DNA of 64,000 nt from contig NZ_LT907844.1 in NCBI RefSeq assembly GCF_900215505.1, positions 3,364,001 through 3,428,000 on the forward strand. The letters are read 5' to 3'. Below are positions 1-8,715 of the stretch, piece by piece. The notes beneath the pieces are model-generated. The model ran no database searches, had not been told where the DNA came from, and saw nothing but the letters and a program-made list of their open reading frames with translations. The position numbers were made by a program, and so were the translations under genes. The first letter of the stretch is position 1, and each line of letters starts with the position of its first letter. This stretch comes from Cohaesibacter sp. ES.047 (GTDB taxonomy: Bacteria > Pseudomonadota > Alphaproteobacteria > Rhizobiales > Cohaesibacteraceae).

Positions 1-1
1 C

Positions 2-751
2 AGACTGAAAGCCAATCCAGACGATCTGCAGGGGTGGCAGCGCTTGGCTCCGATCTATCTCTCCATGCGCCGGACGGAAGAAGCGACAAAAGCTTATCGC
101 AATGTCCTGCGGTTGGAAGGAGAAAGCATGCTGGGCTTGGCCAACCTAGGTGAGGCCTTGGTTGTCAAAGATGCCGGGATTGTATCCAAGGAAGCGCTCG
201 ATTTGTTTCAGCGCGCAAACAAGCTTGATCCCGATCATCCCAAGCCTCGTTTCTTCCTCGCGATAGCACTTGGGCAGCAAGGCAAGGATCAAGAGGCCAT
301 AAATGCCTGGCAGGAAATGATCAATGGCTCGCCAGCTGACGCACCGTGGGTGTCTTTTGCGAAGAACCAGATATCCGCGATCCGCAATCGGATTGAGAAT
401 GCCAAAGCATTACCCCAAAACGATTCTACCACCTCCGATCAGAGTAACGAACTAGCCGCTCAAGCTCCCGGTCCGACGGAGGATGACGTGGAAGCTGCCG
501 CAGAAATGGATGCCGGTGATCGTAAGGCAATGATCGAGGGCATGGTTTCCCGCTTGGCGGAACGTCTGGACGAGCAGGGTGGCACCGCGGAGGAATGGGT
601 TCGACTGATCAGGGCAGAACTGGTTCTTAATCGTCCTGACATGGCTGCCAAGACTGTCAGCAAGGCCTTGGTTGCCTTGCAGTCGGATCTTGAGGGCCTT
701 GAAAAAGTAAAAGCGGCAGCCCGTTCGTTGGGAATTTCGGTAACACAATAA
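2..751 (+). CDS. ccmI: CcmI (CycH), cytochrome c maturation TPR protein, C-terminal part
   Basis: The reading frame is open to the left edge, so the N-terminus lies outside the window; a TTG at 44 is internal. CcmI is the apocytochrome c chaperone that presents apocytochrome to the CcmF/CcmH haem ligation complex on the periplasmic side. Visible are TPR-like helical repeats over the first 110 or so residues (for example RNVLRLEGESMLGLANLGEA and ALDLFQRANKLDPDHPKPRF), a low-complexity acidic linker, and a second helical repeat block (EEWVRLIRAELVLNRPDMAA) at the end. It lies 71 bp upstream of ccmE in the usual alphaproteobacterial order. The assignment relies on the repeats plus synteny. Confidence 0.9.
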   Translation, partial: RLKANPDDLQGWQRLAPIYLSMRRTEEATKAYRNVLRLEGESMLGLANLGEALVVKDAGIVSKEALDLFQRANKLDPDHPKPRFFLAIALGQQGKDQEAINAWQEMINGSPADAPWVSFAKNQISAIRNRIENAKALPQNDSTTSDQSNELAAQAPGPTEDDVEAAAEMDAGDRKAMIEGMVSRLAERLDEQGGTAEEWVRLIRAELVLNRPDMAAKTVSKALVALQSDLEGLEKVKAAARSLGISVTQ

Positions 752-822
752 AACATTGGCGAAGAACTGATGAACGACAATCGGTGTCGGTCAGTTGAAA
801 GCAGTCAGCAAAGGGTCGAGAT

Positions 823-1278
823 ATGACGAGAAAACAACGTCGGATGACGATGATTGGTGGGGCGGGAGCTGTTCTCTTCGCCGCTGTCGGACTCATTCTT
901 TTTGCGTTGCAGGATCAGATTGTCTTTTTCAATAGTCCCAGCGACGTTGTTGAAAAAGGGGTTCAGCCCGGTCAACGAATTCGCCTCGGCGGTCTGGTTA
1001 AACAAGACACTGTAATGCGAGGGCAAGGCACCGAAATTTCATTCGTCGTGACAGATGGTGGATCCGATGTAAAAGTCGCCTACAACGGCATCTTGCCGGA
1101 CTTGTTTCGTGAAGGGCAGGGCGTCGTGACCGAGGGAAGTCTCACGCCAGAAGGTGTCTTCGCCGCGGATACTGTGCTCGCCAAGCACGACGAAACCTAT
1201 ATGCCAAAAGAGGTTGCTGCGGCCCTTAAAGAACAGGGGCACTGGCAAGGTGAAGAGCAAGAAATCCAATCCAATTGA
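823..1278 (+). CDS. ccmE: CcmE (CycJ), periplasmic haem chaperone
   Basis: CcmE accepts haem from CcmC and carries it covalently to CcmF for attachment to apocytochrome c. The 151-residue product has an N-terminal membrane anchor (about residues 9-29) followed by the OB-fold periplasmic domain. The haem-binding histidine is H122 in the motif AKHDETYMP, with the family tyrosine at Y126. The length is usual for the family. The start at 823 has an upstream AAAGGGTCGAG. It is followed by ccmF after 62 bp, forming one operon with ccmI, ccmF and ccmH. Confidence 0.97.
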   Translation: MTRKQRRMTMIGGAGAVLFAAVGLILFALQDQIVFFNSPSDVVEKGVQPGQRIRLGGLVKQDTVMRGQGTEISFVVTDGGSDVKVAYNGILPDLFREGQGVVTEGSLTPEGVFAADTVLAKHDETYMPKEVAAALKEQGHWQGEEQEIQSN

Positions 1279-1340
1279 ACCAACTCGGGACGGCAAGACA
1301 GCATGCGGAATGACACAATTGACAGAACCGGAGAGACCTC

Positions 1341-3332
1341 ATGATTGTTGAGCTTGGCCACTTCATGCTCATTCTTGCCTTTGTTTTGGCTCTCATTCAG
1401 TCTGTTGTGCCGATCTGGGGCGCACAAATTGAGGACAGTCGATTGATGGCTGTAGCGACACCGATCGCAGTTACTCAGTTTCTTTTTGTCGGCTTGTCTT
1501 TCGCCGCGCTTACACATGCCTATGTAACGTCAGATTTTTCGGTTCAGAATGTCTGGGAAAACAGCCATTCGGATATGCCTCTTCTGTTCAAATTCACCTC
1601 GGTTTGGGGCAATCACGAAGGCTCGATGCTGCTCTGGGTCTTCATCCTGGTGATTTTCGGCGCTTTGGTTGGCGTGTTTGGTCGCAACCTGCCACCCAAG
1701 CTCAAGGCGAATACCCTTGCTGTCCAAGGCTGGATCACTGCAGCGTTCCTGTCGTTCGTGCTGTTGACCTCTAACCCGTTTCGTCGGATTTCGACGGCCA
1801 ACCTGCCGATTGAGGGACGCGACCTCAATCCGATTCTGCAGGACATCGGTCTCGCTATTCACCCGCCACTTCTCTATCTCGGCTATGTAGGGTTCTCAAT
1901 CGCGTTTGCTTTCTCTATCGCTGCTTTGCTTGAGGGGCGGATCGATGCGGCATGGGCACGCTTTGTCCGGCCATGGGTTCTGGTCGCGTGGGCGCTTTTG
2001 ACCTTGGGCATTTCGATGGGCTCGTACTGGGCTTATTACGAGCTTGGTTGGGGCGGCTATTGGTTCTGGGATCCGGTTGAAAACGCATCCTTTATGCCTT
2101 GGCTCTGCGGCACTGCTCTGTTGCATTCCGCCGTTGTGATGGAAAAGCGGGGCGCATTGAAAGTCTGGACCATTCTGCTTTCCATTCTCACGTTCTCTCT
2201 TTCACTGCTTGGAACGTTCCTTGTGCGCTCCGGAGTGCTGACGTCGGTGCACGCCTTTGCAACAGACCCCTCGCGCGGCGTGTTCATTCTGGCGCTTCTG
2301 GTTGGCTTTATTGGGGGGGGGCTTGCATTGTTTGCCTGGAGAGCTCCCTTGCTTAAACAAGGTGGTATCTTCGCTCCCATCTCTCGCGAAGGGTCGCTGG
2401 TATTCAACAATCTATTCCTATCGGCCGCGACAGCTGCCGTGCTGGTTGGGACCTTGTATCCTCTCGCTTTGGAGGCAACAACAGGGGCCAAAATCTCGGT
2501 TGGGGCTCCCTTCTTTAACGCCACTTTTGGTCCCATGATGATCCCGCTTCTCATCGCCGTGCCGTTTGGCCCCTTGCTGGCATGGAAACGCGGCGATCTT
2601 TATGGCGCAGTCCAGCGCCTTTACGCCGCTTTTGGCCTCAGTCTTTTGACCATTTTGATGTGCTATGCCCTGCTGTATGGCGGGTCGGCTCTAGCACCTC
2701 TCGGGATCGGTCTGGCGGTCTGGGTGATGATCGGTTCTCTTGCTGAGATACATTTGCGGATCGGCTTGTTCAAGCAACCTTTCGCGATCTCTCTATCGCG
2801 ACTGAAAGGGTTGCCGCGCACAGTGTGGGGAACTGCGTTTGGTCATTTCGGTTTGGGAATGACAGTTCTTGGTCTCGTAGTTGCCAGCACGTATCAGACC
2901 GAAAACATCCTCATAATGAAACCGGGCGACAAGACCAACTTGGCTGGCTATGAGTTCGAGTTCACTGGCTTCAAGCAAAACGAAGCCTACAACTTTGCCG
3001 ATCTGTCAGGAACCTTTGTGGTTACAACCGGCGATCGCCAAATTGCTGAACTGCATCCGGCCAAAAGGATCTATACGTCGCGCAACATGCCCACCACCGA
3101 AACGGCTATTCACACGGTCTGGGGTGTGACACAGCTTTATATGTCACTCGGTGATCAGCAGACGGATGGCGGCATCGCTGTGCGCATCTACTACAAGCCT
3201 TGGGTAACCTTCATCTGGCTGGGAACGATCGTCATGTTCATTGGCGGTGGGATATCGCTTTCAGACAGACGTCTGAGGATCGGCGCTCCGGCCCGAAAAG
3301 GGCGGGCGAAAGAGGCTGCCGGCAATGCTTGA
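1341..3332 (+). CDS. ccmF: CcmF (CycK), cytochrome c haem lyase subunit
   Basis: Multi-spanning inner-membrane protein (663 residues, about 15 hydrophobic segments) that ligates haem to apocytochrome c. The tryptophan-rich WWD signature GWGGYWFWDPVENASFMPW lies near residues 234-255, and conserved histidines flank it (AIHPPLLYLGYVGF before, VRSGVLTSVHAFA after). The start ATG is preceded by CCGGAGAGACCTC. The last codons overlap the first possible start of ccmH by 8 bp, so the two are translationally coupled. Length and motifs are normal for the family. Confidence 0.97.
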   Translation: MIVELGHFMLILAFVLALIQSVVPIWGAQIEDSRLMAVATPIAVTQFLFVGLSFAALTHAYVTSDFSVQNVWENSHSDMPLLFKFTSVWGNHEGSMLLWVFILVIFGALVGVFGRNLPPKLKANTLAVQGWITAAFLSFVLLTSNPFRRISTANLPIEGRDLNPILQDIGLAIHPPLLYLGYVGFSIAFAFSIAALLEGRIDAAWARFVRPWVLVAWALLTLGISMGSYWAYYELGWGGYWFWDPVENASFMPWLCGTALLHSAVVMEKRGALKVWTILLSILTFSLSLLGTFLVRSGVLTSVHAFATDPSRGVFILALLVGFIGGGLALFAWRAPLLKQGGIFAPISREGSLVFNNLFLSAATAAVLVGTLYPLALEATTGAKISVGAPFFNATFGPMMIPLLIAVPFGPLLAWKRGDLYGAVQRLYAAFGLSLLTILMCYALLYGGSALAPLGIGLAVWVMIGSLAEIHLRIGLFKQPFAISLSRLKGLPRTVWGTAFGHFGLGMTVLGLVVASTYQTENILIMKPGDKTNLAGYEFEFTGFKQNEAYNFADLSGTFVVTTGDRQIAELHPAKRIYTSRNMPTTETAIHTVWGVTQLYMSLGDQQTDGGIAVRIYYKPWVTFIWLGTIVMFIGGGISLSDRRLRIGAPARKGRAKEAAGNA

Positions 3333-3360
3333 ACAGACCGCGAAGAGGGATAGATCTGAT

Positions 3361-3858
3361 ATGAAGCCCTTCAATATTCACCGGTTTCTGGCTGTACTTT
3401 TGCTGGCGATTTTGGCGATCGCTCCGACAGCATCAAGCTATGCAGTGACGCCCGAGGAAATGCTTGATGATCCGGTGCTTGAAAGCCGGGCGCGCGATAT
3501 TTCGGCGGGGTTGCGGTGTCTTGTTTGTCAGAACCAGTCAATTGACGATTCCAATGCACCGCTTGCCCATGACTTGCGGGTTCTGGTCAGAGAGCGACTG
3601 GAGGCGGGGGATAGCGATGCGGAGGTCAGGAATTTTCTCGTTAGTCGCTACGGAGAATTCGTGCTCCTCAAACCAACATTCTCTGCAAAGAACCTGATTT
3701 TATGGGGATTCGGCCCGTTGGTGCTTTTGTTGGGTCTGTTTGCTGTCCTGCAGCTCTACCGCAAAAACAAACGCGCAGCCGCCCGCGCGGAGACGTCTGG
3801 GAACGCCACACTCAGCGATGAGGAACAAGCTCGGCTCAAGAAAATATTATCGGACTAG
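3361..3858 (+). CDS. ccmH: CcmH (CycL), cytochrome c maturation thiol reductase
   Basis: CcmH keeps the haem-binding cysteines of apocytochrome c reduced before CcmF acts. The product has a signal peptide or anchor (residues about 8-27), the LRCLVCQNQ redox motif (C53 and C56 from this start) and a C-terminal membrane helix near residues 108-128 followed by a basic, cytoplasmic tail. I chose the ATG at 3361 because it gives a clean signal peptide (MKPFNIHRFLAVLLLAILAI) and follows GAAGAGGG. An in-frame ATG at 3325 overlapping the ccmF stop would add 12 hydrophilic residues and cannot be excluded. Last gene of the ccm operon here. Confidence 0.95.
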   Translation: MKPFNIHRFLAVLLLAILAIAPTASSYAVTPEEMLDDPVLESRARDISAGLRCLVCQNQSIDDSNAPLAHDLRVLVRERLEAGDSDAEVRNFLVSRYGEFVLLKPTFSAKNLILWGFGPLVLLLGLFAVLQLYRKNKRAAARAETSGNATLSDEEQARLKKILSD

Positions 3859-3961
3859 AACTCGGTCTGATTGGCAATTCATTCTCCCTGAACCTACATT
3901 GAGGTGGAAGGGCGAAACATGAGTATCGCCCCATCTCGCAGAAACATCGGGGCGGTACAGA

Positions 3962-5212
3962 ATGGCCAGAAAAGAGCACTCCACACAACGAATGAGTTTT
4001 GAAGGAGCCTTGGGCGACGAGCTTCAGGCACGTTTGGAGCTGCCTGCCGGTCCTATTCGTGCGACTGCGATCTTCGCGCACTGCTTCACTTGTTCGAAAG
4101 ATATCTTTGCGGCTCGCCAGATTTCGACTGGGCTTGCTGCTCGGGGCTTTGCTGTTCTGCGCTTCGATTTTACCGGGTTGGGTACATCCGACGGCGATTT
4201 TATCGATACTAATTTTACATCAAATATTGCAGATCTTGTTCGGGCCGCGGAGATGTTGCGCGAGGCGATTGCAGGCCCAAGTCTTCTCGTCGGGCATTCA
4301 CTTGGCGGAGCTGCGGTGTTGGCGGCTGCGTCGGAAATTCCCGAGGTGGAAGCGGTCGCGACCATCGGCGCACCATCTGATATCAATCACATTGAGCATT
4401 CTTTCTCTCCTCATCTTGATGACATTCGAGAGCAGGGCAAGGCCGAGGTCAGCCTTGCCGGTCGTCCCTTCACGATCAAGAAACAGTTTCTAGAGGATCT
4501 CGACAATCACAGCCTGACAGACCGTATTGGCAAGATGAAAAAGGCGCTGATGGTGCTGCATTCTCCCATTGATGAAACGGTCGGAATTGACAACGCATCC
4601 GAGATCTTCCTAGCTGCGAAACACCCCAAAAGCTTTGTGTCGCTCGACACGGCTGACCATCTTCTGAGCCGGGCTGAGGATGCTGTCTACGTGGCGGAAG
4701 TGATCGCTGCTTGGGCAGGGCGGTTTGTTAAGGCGGCCGGTGAACCGGAAAAGGATGTTCCCGAAGGGGCATATGTTGCGGAAACGGGGCTTGGTAAGTT
4801 CCAGAACCATGTCCGAGTTGGTCATCATCGCCTGATCGCAGACGAACCGACATCCGTTGGGGGGCTCGATAGCGGCCCTTCACCCTATGACTATCTGGCA
4901 ACTGCTCTGGGTGCCTGCACCACGATGACGCTGCGGATGTATGCCGAGATGAAAAAGCTCCCTGTCGATCACATTGCAACTGAAGTCCGCCATAATAAGG
5001 TTCATGCAGATGATTGCGACACCTGCACCAAGGTAGAAATCGAAAACATGGCCAACAGCAAAGGCAAGGTTGATCGATTTGAACGCATGATTACCCTCGA
5101 AGGCAATCTGACAGATGACGATCGGGATTCATTGCTGCGCATCGCTGACAGGTGCCCGGTCCACCAGACCATGGAGAAGGGCGCCAAGGTCAAAACCAAA
5201 CTCGTGGAATAG
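3962..5212 (+). CDS. Alpha/beta hydrolase-OsmC fusion protein
   Basis: A 416-residue two-domain protein. Residues about 1-255 form an alpha/beta hydrolase: nucleophile S113 in GHSLGG, acid D204 in SPIDETVG, base H233 in TADHLL. Residues about 265-416 form an OsmC/Ohr-type domain with the two redox cysteines C319 (LGACTTMTLRM) and C398 (DRCPVHQTM), the signature of thiol-dependent peroxide-reducing proteins. This fused architecture recurs in Proteobacteria; the joint role, perhaps repair or detoxification of oxidised acyl compounds, is inference. It ends in the strong terminator at 5263. A second ATG at 3992 is possible, but 3962 follows CGGGGCGG. The protein is probably cytoplasmic, as no signal peptide is seen. 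Confidence 0.9.
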   Translation: MARKEHSTQRMSFEGALGDELQARLELPAGPIRATAIFAHCFTCSKDIFAARQISTGLAARGFAVLRFDFTGLGTSDGDFIDTNFTSNIADLVRAAEMLREAIAGPSLLVGHSLGGAAVLAAASEIPEVEAVATIGAPSDINHIEHSFSPHLDDIREQGKAEVSLAGRPFTIKKQFLEDLDNHSLTDRIGKMKKALMVLHSPIDETVGIDNASEIFLAAKHPKSFVSLDTADHLLSRAEDAVYVAEVIAAWAGRFVKAAGEPEKDVPEGAYVAETGLGKFQNHVRVGHHRLIADEPTSVGGLDSGPSPYDYLATALGACTTMTLRMYAEMKKLPVDHIATEVRHNKVHADDCDTCTKVEIENMANSKGKVDRFERMITLEGNLTDDDRDSLLRIADRCPVHQTMEKGAKVKTKLVE

Positions 5213-5262
5213 AAGGCTCTGACCTTTTCAAAAACCTCATCCCATGCTAGGACGCCATTCCC

Positions 5263-5296
5263 GCACCCGACCGGCCCTCCGGACGGGTGCTTTTCT
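5263..5296 (+). terminator. Rho-independent terminator after the hydrolase-OsmC gene
   Basis: GCACCCG (5263-5269) pairs with CGGGTGC (5284-5290); an inner CCGG/CCGG stem sits around a CCCT loop, followed by TTTTCTGTTT. It lies inside the N-terminal extension that a start at 5244 would give the next gene, which supports the later start at 5319. Confidence 0.85.
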
Positions 5297-5318
5297 GTTT
5301 GCAGGAGAGGACGAAACT

Positions 5319-6584
5319 ATGAGCACGAAACCATTTTGTGGCCTTGACTTCGGAACCTCCAACTCAACCCTCGGACTGATCGATAACGGAAAGGCGCGGC
5401 TGGTTGAACTTGAGGGAGATGAGGTCACTCTGCCCTCGACCCTGTTCTTTGATTTCGAAGAGCACAGCACCCACTTCGGTCGCGACGCGATTGCCACCTA
5501 TATGGAAGGCGGCGAGGGACGCATGATGCGAGCGCTCAAATCGATCCTTGGCTCACCAACCATTCATGAAACCACCATGATCGGCAATGAACGAATGCCT
5601 TTTACAGCGGTGCTGGGTCTTTTTCTAAGCCGTATGAAGCGTTCTGCAGAGGCAGAGATCGACAAGGAGATCGATCACGTCGTCATGGGGCGGCCTGTTC
5701 ATTTTGTGGATGACAATCCTGACTCCGACCGCGAAGCCGAAGAAACCTTGCGAATGATCGCCCAGGAGACCGGCTTCTCCCGAATTGAATTCGAGTTTGA
5801 GCCTGTGGCCGCTGCTCGCGATTTTCAGCAGACCGTCAACAGCGAAGAGATCGCTCTGATCATCGATATTGGTGGTGGTACCTCGGATTTCACGATCCTC
5901 AAGGTTGGCGCGGGTTCATTGGGGCAATCCTCGCAGGACAGCAAGGATGCCATTCTTGCCAACACGGGTGTTCATGTTGGCGGTACCGATTTTGATCGCT
6001 GGTTGTCATTGGCCAGAGTGATGCCGTTTTTCGGCTATCGGAGCCCAATGCTGAAGGCAGGGCGTTTGATGCCAGTGGGCTATTATCATGACCTTGCCAC
6101 ATGGCAGAAAATCAACTTCCTTTATGACCATAAAACCAAGACAGATCTGCGCTATCTACGCAGAGAAGCCAAAGAGCCACATCTGATTGACCGGTTGCTT
6201 CATCTTCTTGAATTGCGGGAAGGGCACCGCTTGGCGCTGGGCGTAGAAGCATGCAAGGTTGCCTTGTCCGAGCTTTTGAAGGCCAGTCTGCCACTTGATT
6301 TCGTCGAGAAGGACCTTGAGGCTGAGATGTCCCGTGACGATCTGATCGAGGCGCTTCAGGATGGAACCAAACGGATTCAGAACACCATTTCAGAAGGGCT
6401 TAAGAAAGCGGGATTGAAAGGGTCGGACATCACAGCTGTGTTTCTGACGGGAGGTTCAACGAAGGTGCCCTATATCCGGACGAGCCTGACGGGCATGGTG
6501 CCGAATGCCCGGGTTATTGATGGCGATGCCTTTGGCTCTGTTGGTATAGGTCTGGCCCTTGAGGCACGTCGGCGATTTGCTTGA
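5319..6584 (+). CDS. yegD: Hsp70-family chaperone-like ATPase (YegD type)
   Basis: A 421-residue actin-fold ATPase of the Hsp70 superfamily. Phosphate-1 loop GLDFGTSNSTLGL is near the N-terminus, phosphate-2 IIDIGGGTSDFTI near residue 185 and adenosine motif FLTGGSTKVPYIR near residue 385. The C-terminal peptide-binding domain of DnaK is absent, as in E. coli YegD, so the protein is a nucleotide-binding domain with a short lid. Its substrate is unknown. The start at 5319 follows AGGAGAGG; the longer frame from 5244 runs through a terminator hairpin and is rejected. With the preceding fusion gene it interrupts the common ccmH-degP adjacency. Confidence 0.9.
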   Translation: MSTKPFCGLDFGTSNSTLGLIDNGKARLVELEGDEVTLPSTLFFDFEEHSTHFGRDAIATYMEGGEGRMMRALKSILGSPTIHETTMIGNERMPFTAVLGLFLSRMKRSAEAEIDKEIDHVVMGRPVHFVDDNPDSDREAEETLRMIAQETGFSRIEFEFEPVAAARDFQQTVNSEEIALIIDIGGGTSDFTILKVGAGSLGQSSQDSKDAILANTGVHVGGTDFDRWLSLARVMPFFGYRSPMLKAGRLMPVGYYHDLATWQKINFLYDHKTKTDLRYLRREAKEPHLIDRLLHLLELREGHRLALGVEACKVALSELLKASLPLDFVEKDLEAEMSRDDLIEALQDGTKRIQNTISEGLKKAGLKGSDITAVFLTGGSTKVPYIRTSLTGMVPNARVIDGDAFGSVGIGLALEARRRFA

Positions 6585-6921
6585 TAGAACTGCCGCTTTT
6601 CCGGTAACGAATATGGCAAAACCGTGCCATTTTCTCGCAGTCGTGCCCAAAGTCTCATGTGCGTTAAACCATCGGGGTCGCAAGGATATTTTTATCTATC
6701 TGATATTAAAAGAGAAAATTTGATTTCTCAACATTACGCAAGTTTAATTCAATGGGCTCCTCTATGGCCCATTTTGCCCCATATAGATAAGACAAGCCAA
6801 TCAATGGCCAGATTACGCGACATAATCTGATCCAATCGAATTGCGGATAAACCCGCTGTGGCAAGACTAAACTGACCTTCATAAGATATCGCCCCTGTGA
6901 CCTGAGCGGCGAAGGAAAAGA
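6585..6921 (+). promoter_or_regulatory. Intergenic region before degP: hairpin and inverted repeat
   Basis: This 337-bp region holds no credible gene. AATGGGC (6751-6757) pairs with GCCCATT (6767-6773) and is followed by TTTTG, a possible weak terminator for the Hsp70-like gene. A perfect 7-bp inverted repeat, CAGATTA (6809-6815) and TAATCTG (6823-6829), lies 92 bp before the degP start and could be an operator. The local sequence is AT-rich, as expected of a promoter. No regulator can be named from the sequence. Confidence 0.4.
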
Positions 6922-8460
6922 ATGAGCGGAGACCTATTGATGAGAAAACTGAAGTTGAAACAAACCCCGGTGAAAACCACTGTGATTGCTTCCGCATTGA
7001 CACTTGGTGTTGTGGCTGGCGCCACAGTACCAACGCTTCTGACCGGTGAACCGGCCGCTAAGGCCGCTCCGGTGGAAGTTGCAACGCCCGTCGCCCCTGT
7101 CGATTTCAGTGGTGTCGTGCAAGCAGTCAAGCACGCCGTGGTATCTGTTCAGGTTAAAACACAGATCGACAATCCAAACCAGAACTTCACGTTCCCGGGC
7201 TTTCCTGAGTTTCGTGATTTGCCTGAAGATCATCCGTTCAATCGCTTTTTCCGGCGTTTTGGCGAGTCCGAGGGTGACGGCAAGAAAGAAGCTCCCAAAC
7301 GGCCTCGCTATGCTCAGTCTCAAGGTTCTGGTTTCTTCATTTCCGAAGACGGTCTCGTCGTAACCAACTACCATGTTGTGGACAATGGATCGGAATTCCG
7401 GCTTGTCATGGACGATGGTACAGAGCTGGACGCGGATCTGGTCGGCTCCGACAAACGTTCAGATCTTGCGCTCTTGAGAGTGAAAGACCCTGAACAGAAA
7501 TTCCAGTATGTTCGCTTTGCTGACGAAGTTCCCCCAGTGGGGTCATGGGTGCTGGCTGTCGGCAACCCGTTTGGCCTTGGCGGAACGGTGACCTCGGGTA
7601 TCATTTCAGCCCATGGCCGCGACATCAATGCGCGCAACTATGAGAGCTTCATCCAGATCGATGCTGCTGTAAACAAGGGCAACTCTGGCGGACCGACCTT
7701 TAACCTCAAGGGCGAGGTGGTCGGTGTGAACACGGCAATCTTCTCTCCGTCTGGCGGCAATGTCGGCATCGCTTTCGCAATCCCTGCTGGTGTTGCAAAG
7801 GATGTGGTGTCTGATCTGAAAACCGGTGGCAAGGTTGAGCGCGGCTGGCTCGGCGTTCACATTCAGAATGTGAGTGACGACATCGCAGAAAGCCTTGGCT
7901 TGGATGAAGCATCCGGTGCCATGGTGACCCATACTGATGAGTCGGCTCCAGCCTACAAGGCAGGTGTTGAAGTGGGTGACGTAATCCTCGCCGTTGATGG
8001 CAATAAAGTGCAGAACACCCGTGAACTGGCAAGGGCCATTGGTCGTGCCGATCCGAATTCCGACGTGGAACTGACGCTTTGGCGTGATGGTAATGAAATG
8101 AAGCTGCCCGTGAACCTTGGTGTCTTCCCTGAAGAGATCAGCGATAGCGGTCAGGCGTCTCCGGCCCCGATGCAACCAGCCAAGCCGGCCAGCGTTCAGG
8201 AATTTGGTCTGGAGCTGCAATCGGCTGAGGATGGAACTGGCATCGAAGTTGTTGATGTCACCCCTGATGGTGTCGCTGCCGAAAAAGGTTTGGCAAGTGG
8301 CGATATCATCCTTGAAGCCGGCGGCAAGTCGATCAAGAGCGTTGCTGATTTCGAAAAGCAGATTGCTGAAGCGAAGAACAGCAGCCGCAGAACCCTGCTG
8401 CTCCAGCTCAAGCGTCAGAGCAACATTCGCTTTGTTGCCTTGCCACTTGGCAAATCCTGA
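6922..8460 (+). CDS. degP: DegP/HtrA-family periplasmic serine protease
   Basis: Periplasmic quality-control protease that degrades or refolds damaged envelope proteins. The catalytic triad is visible: H151 (VVTNYHVVDNG), D181 (RSDLALLRV) and S255 (NKGNSGGP). Two PDZ domains follow (about 300-395 and 415-510). The N-terminus has a basic stretch and hydrophobic segment (VIASALTLGVVAGATVPTLL) consistent with a signal peptide ending near AKAAP. Start 6922 follows GAAGGAAAAG; an ATG at 6940 after GGAG is also possible and would leave a more typical signal peptide. The 512-residue length is normal. It is followed by a strong terminator. Confidence 0.96.
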   Translation: MSGDLLMRKLKLKQTPVKTTVIASALTLGVVAGATVPTLLTGEPAAKAAPVEVATPVAPVDFSGVVQAVKHAVVSVQVKTQIDNPNQNFTFPGFPEFRDLPEDHPFNRFFRRFGESEGDGKKEAPKRPRYAQSQGSGFFISEDGLVVTNYHVVDNGSEFRLVMDDGTELDADLVGSDKRSDLALLRVKDPEQKFQYVRFADEVPPVGSWVLAVGNPFGLGGTVTSGIISAHGRDINARNYESFIQIDAAVNKGNSGGPTFNLKGEVVGVNTAIFSPSGGNVGIAFAIPAGVAKDVVSDLKTGGKVERGWLGVHIQNVSDDIAESLGLDEASGAMVTHTDESAPAYKAGVEVGDVILAVDGNKVQNTRELARAIGRADPNSDVELTLWRDGNEMKLPVNLGVFPEEISDSGQASPAPMQPAKPASVQEFGLELQSAEDGTGIEVVDVTPDGVAAEKGLASGDIILEAGGKSIKSVADFEKQIAEAKNSSRRTLLLQLKRQSNIRFVALPLGKS

Positions 8461-8529
8461 CCCAGGATTCTGATGAGTGCCATACTCTCACACTCTTTCG
8501 GCACTCATGAAGTCAGAAACGAAGACCTG

Positions 8530-8557
8530 GAGGGGCCCTTGGGCCCCTCTTTTTTTG
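8530..8557 (+). terminator. Rho-independent terminator after degP
   Basis: GAGGGGCCC (8530-8538) and GGGCCCCTC (8541-8549) form a perfect 9-bp stem followed by a run of seven T. A second inverted repeat, ATGAGTGCC (8473-8481) and GGCACTCAT (8500-8508), precedes it. Confidence 0.92.
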
Positions 8558-8715
8558 TTTCTGAAGAGCTTATCTGCAACTTGGTTGCTTTTTTCGGCTA
8601 CTCACGGCATACCATTCTTTGCCGATGGCCAAAGAGCGCTATAATCGCAGGCCAAACAGAGAAGCATCGCCGTTGAAAGAACCTGACCAGAGGTGCGGTG
8701 TGAAAGAGGCTTAAT

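Noticed and set aside
5244-5318. N-terminal extension of the Hsp70-like gene
   Set aside because: It lies across a terminator hairpin, and the ATG at 5319 has an AGGAGAGG site and begins at the conserved ATPase domain.
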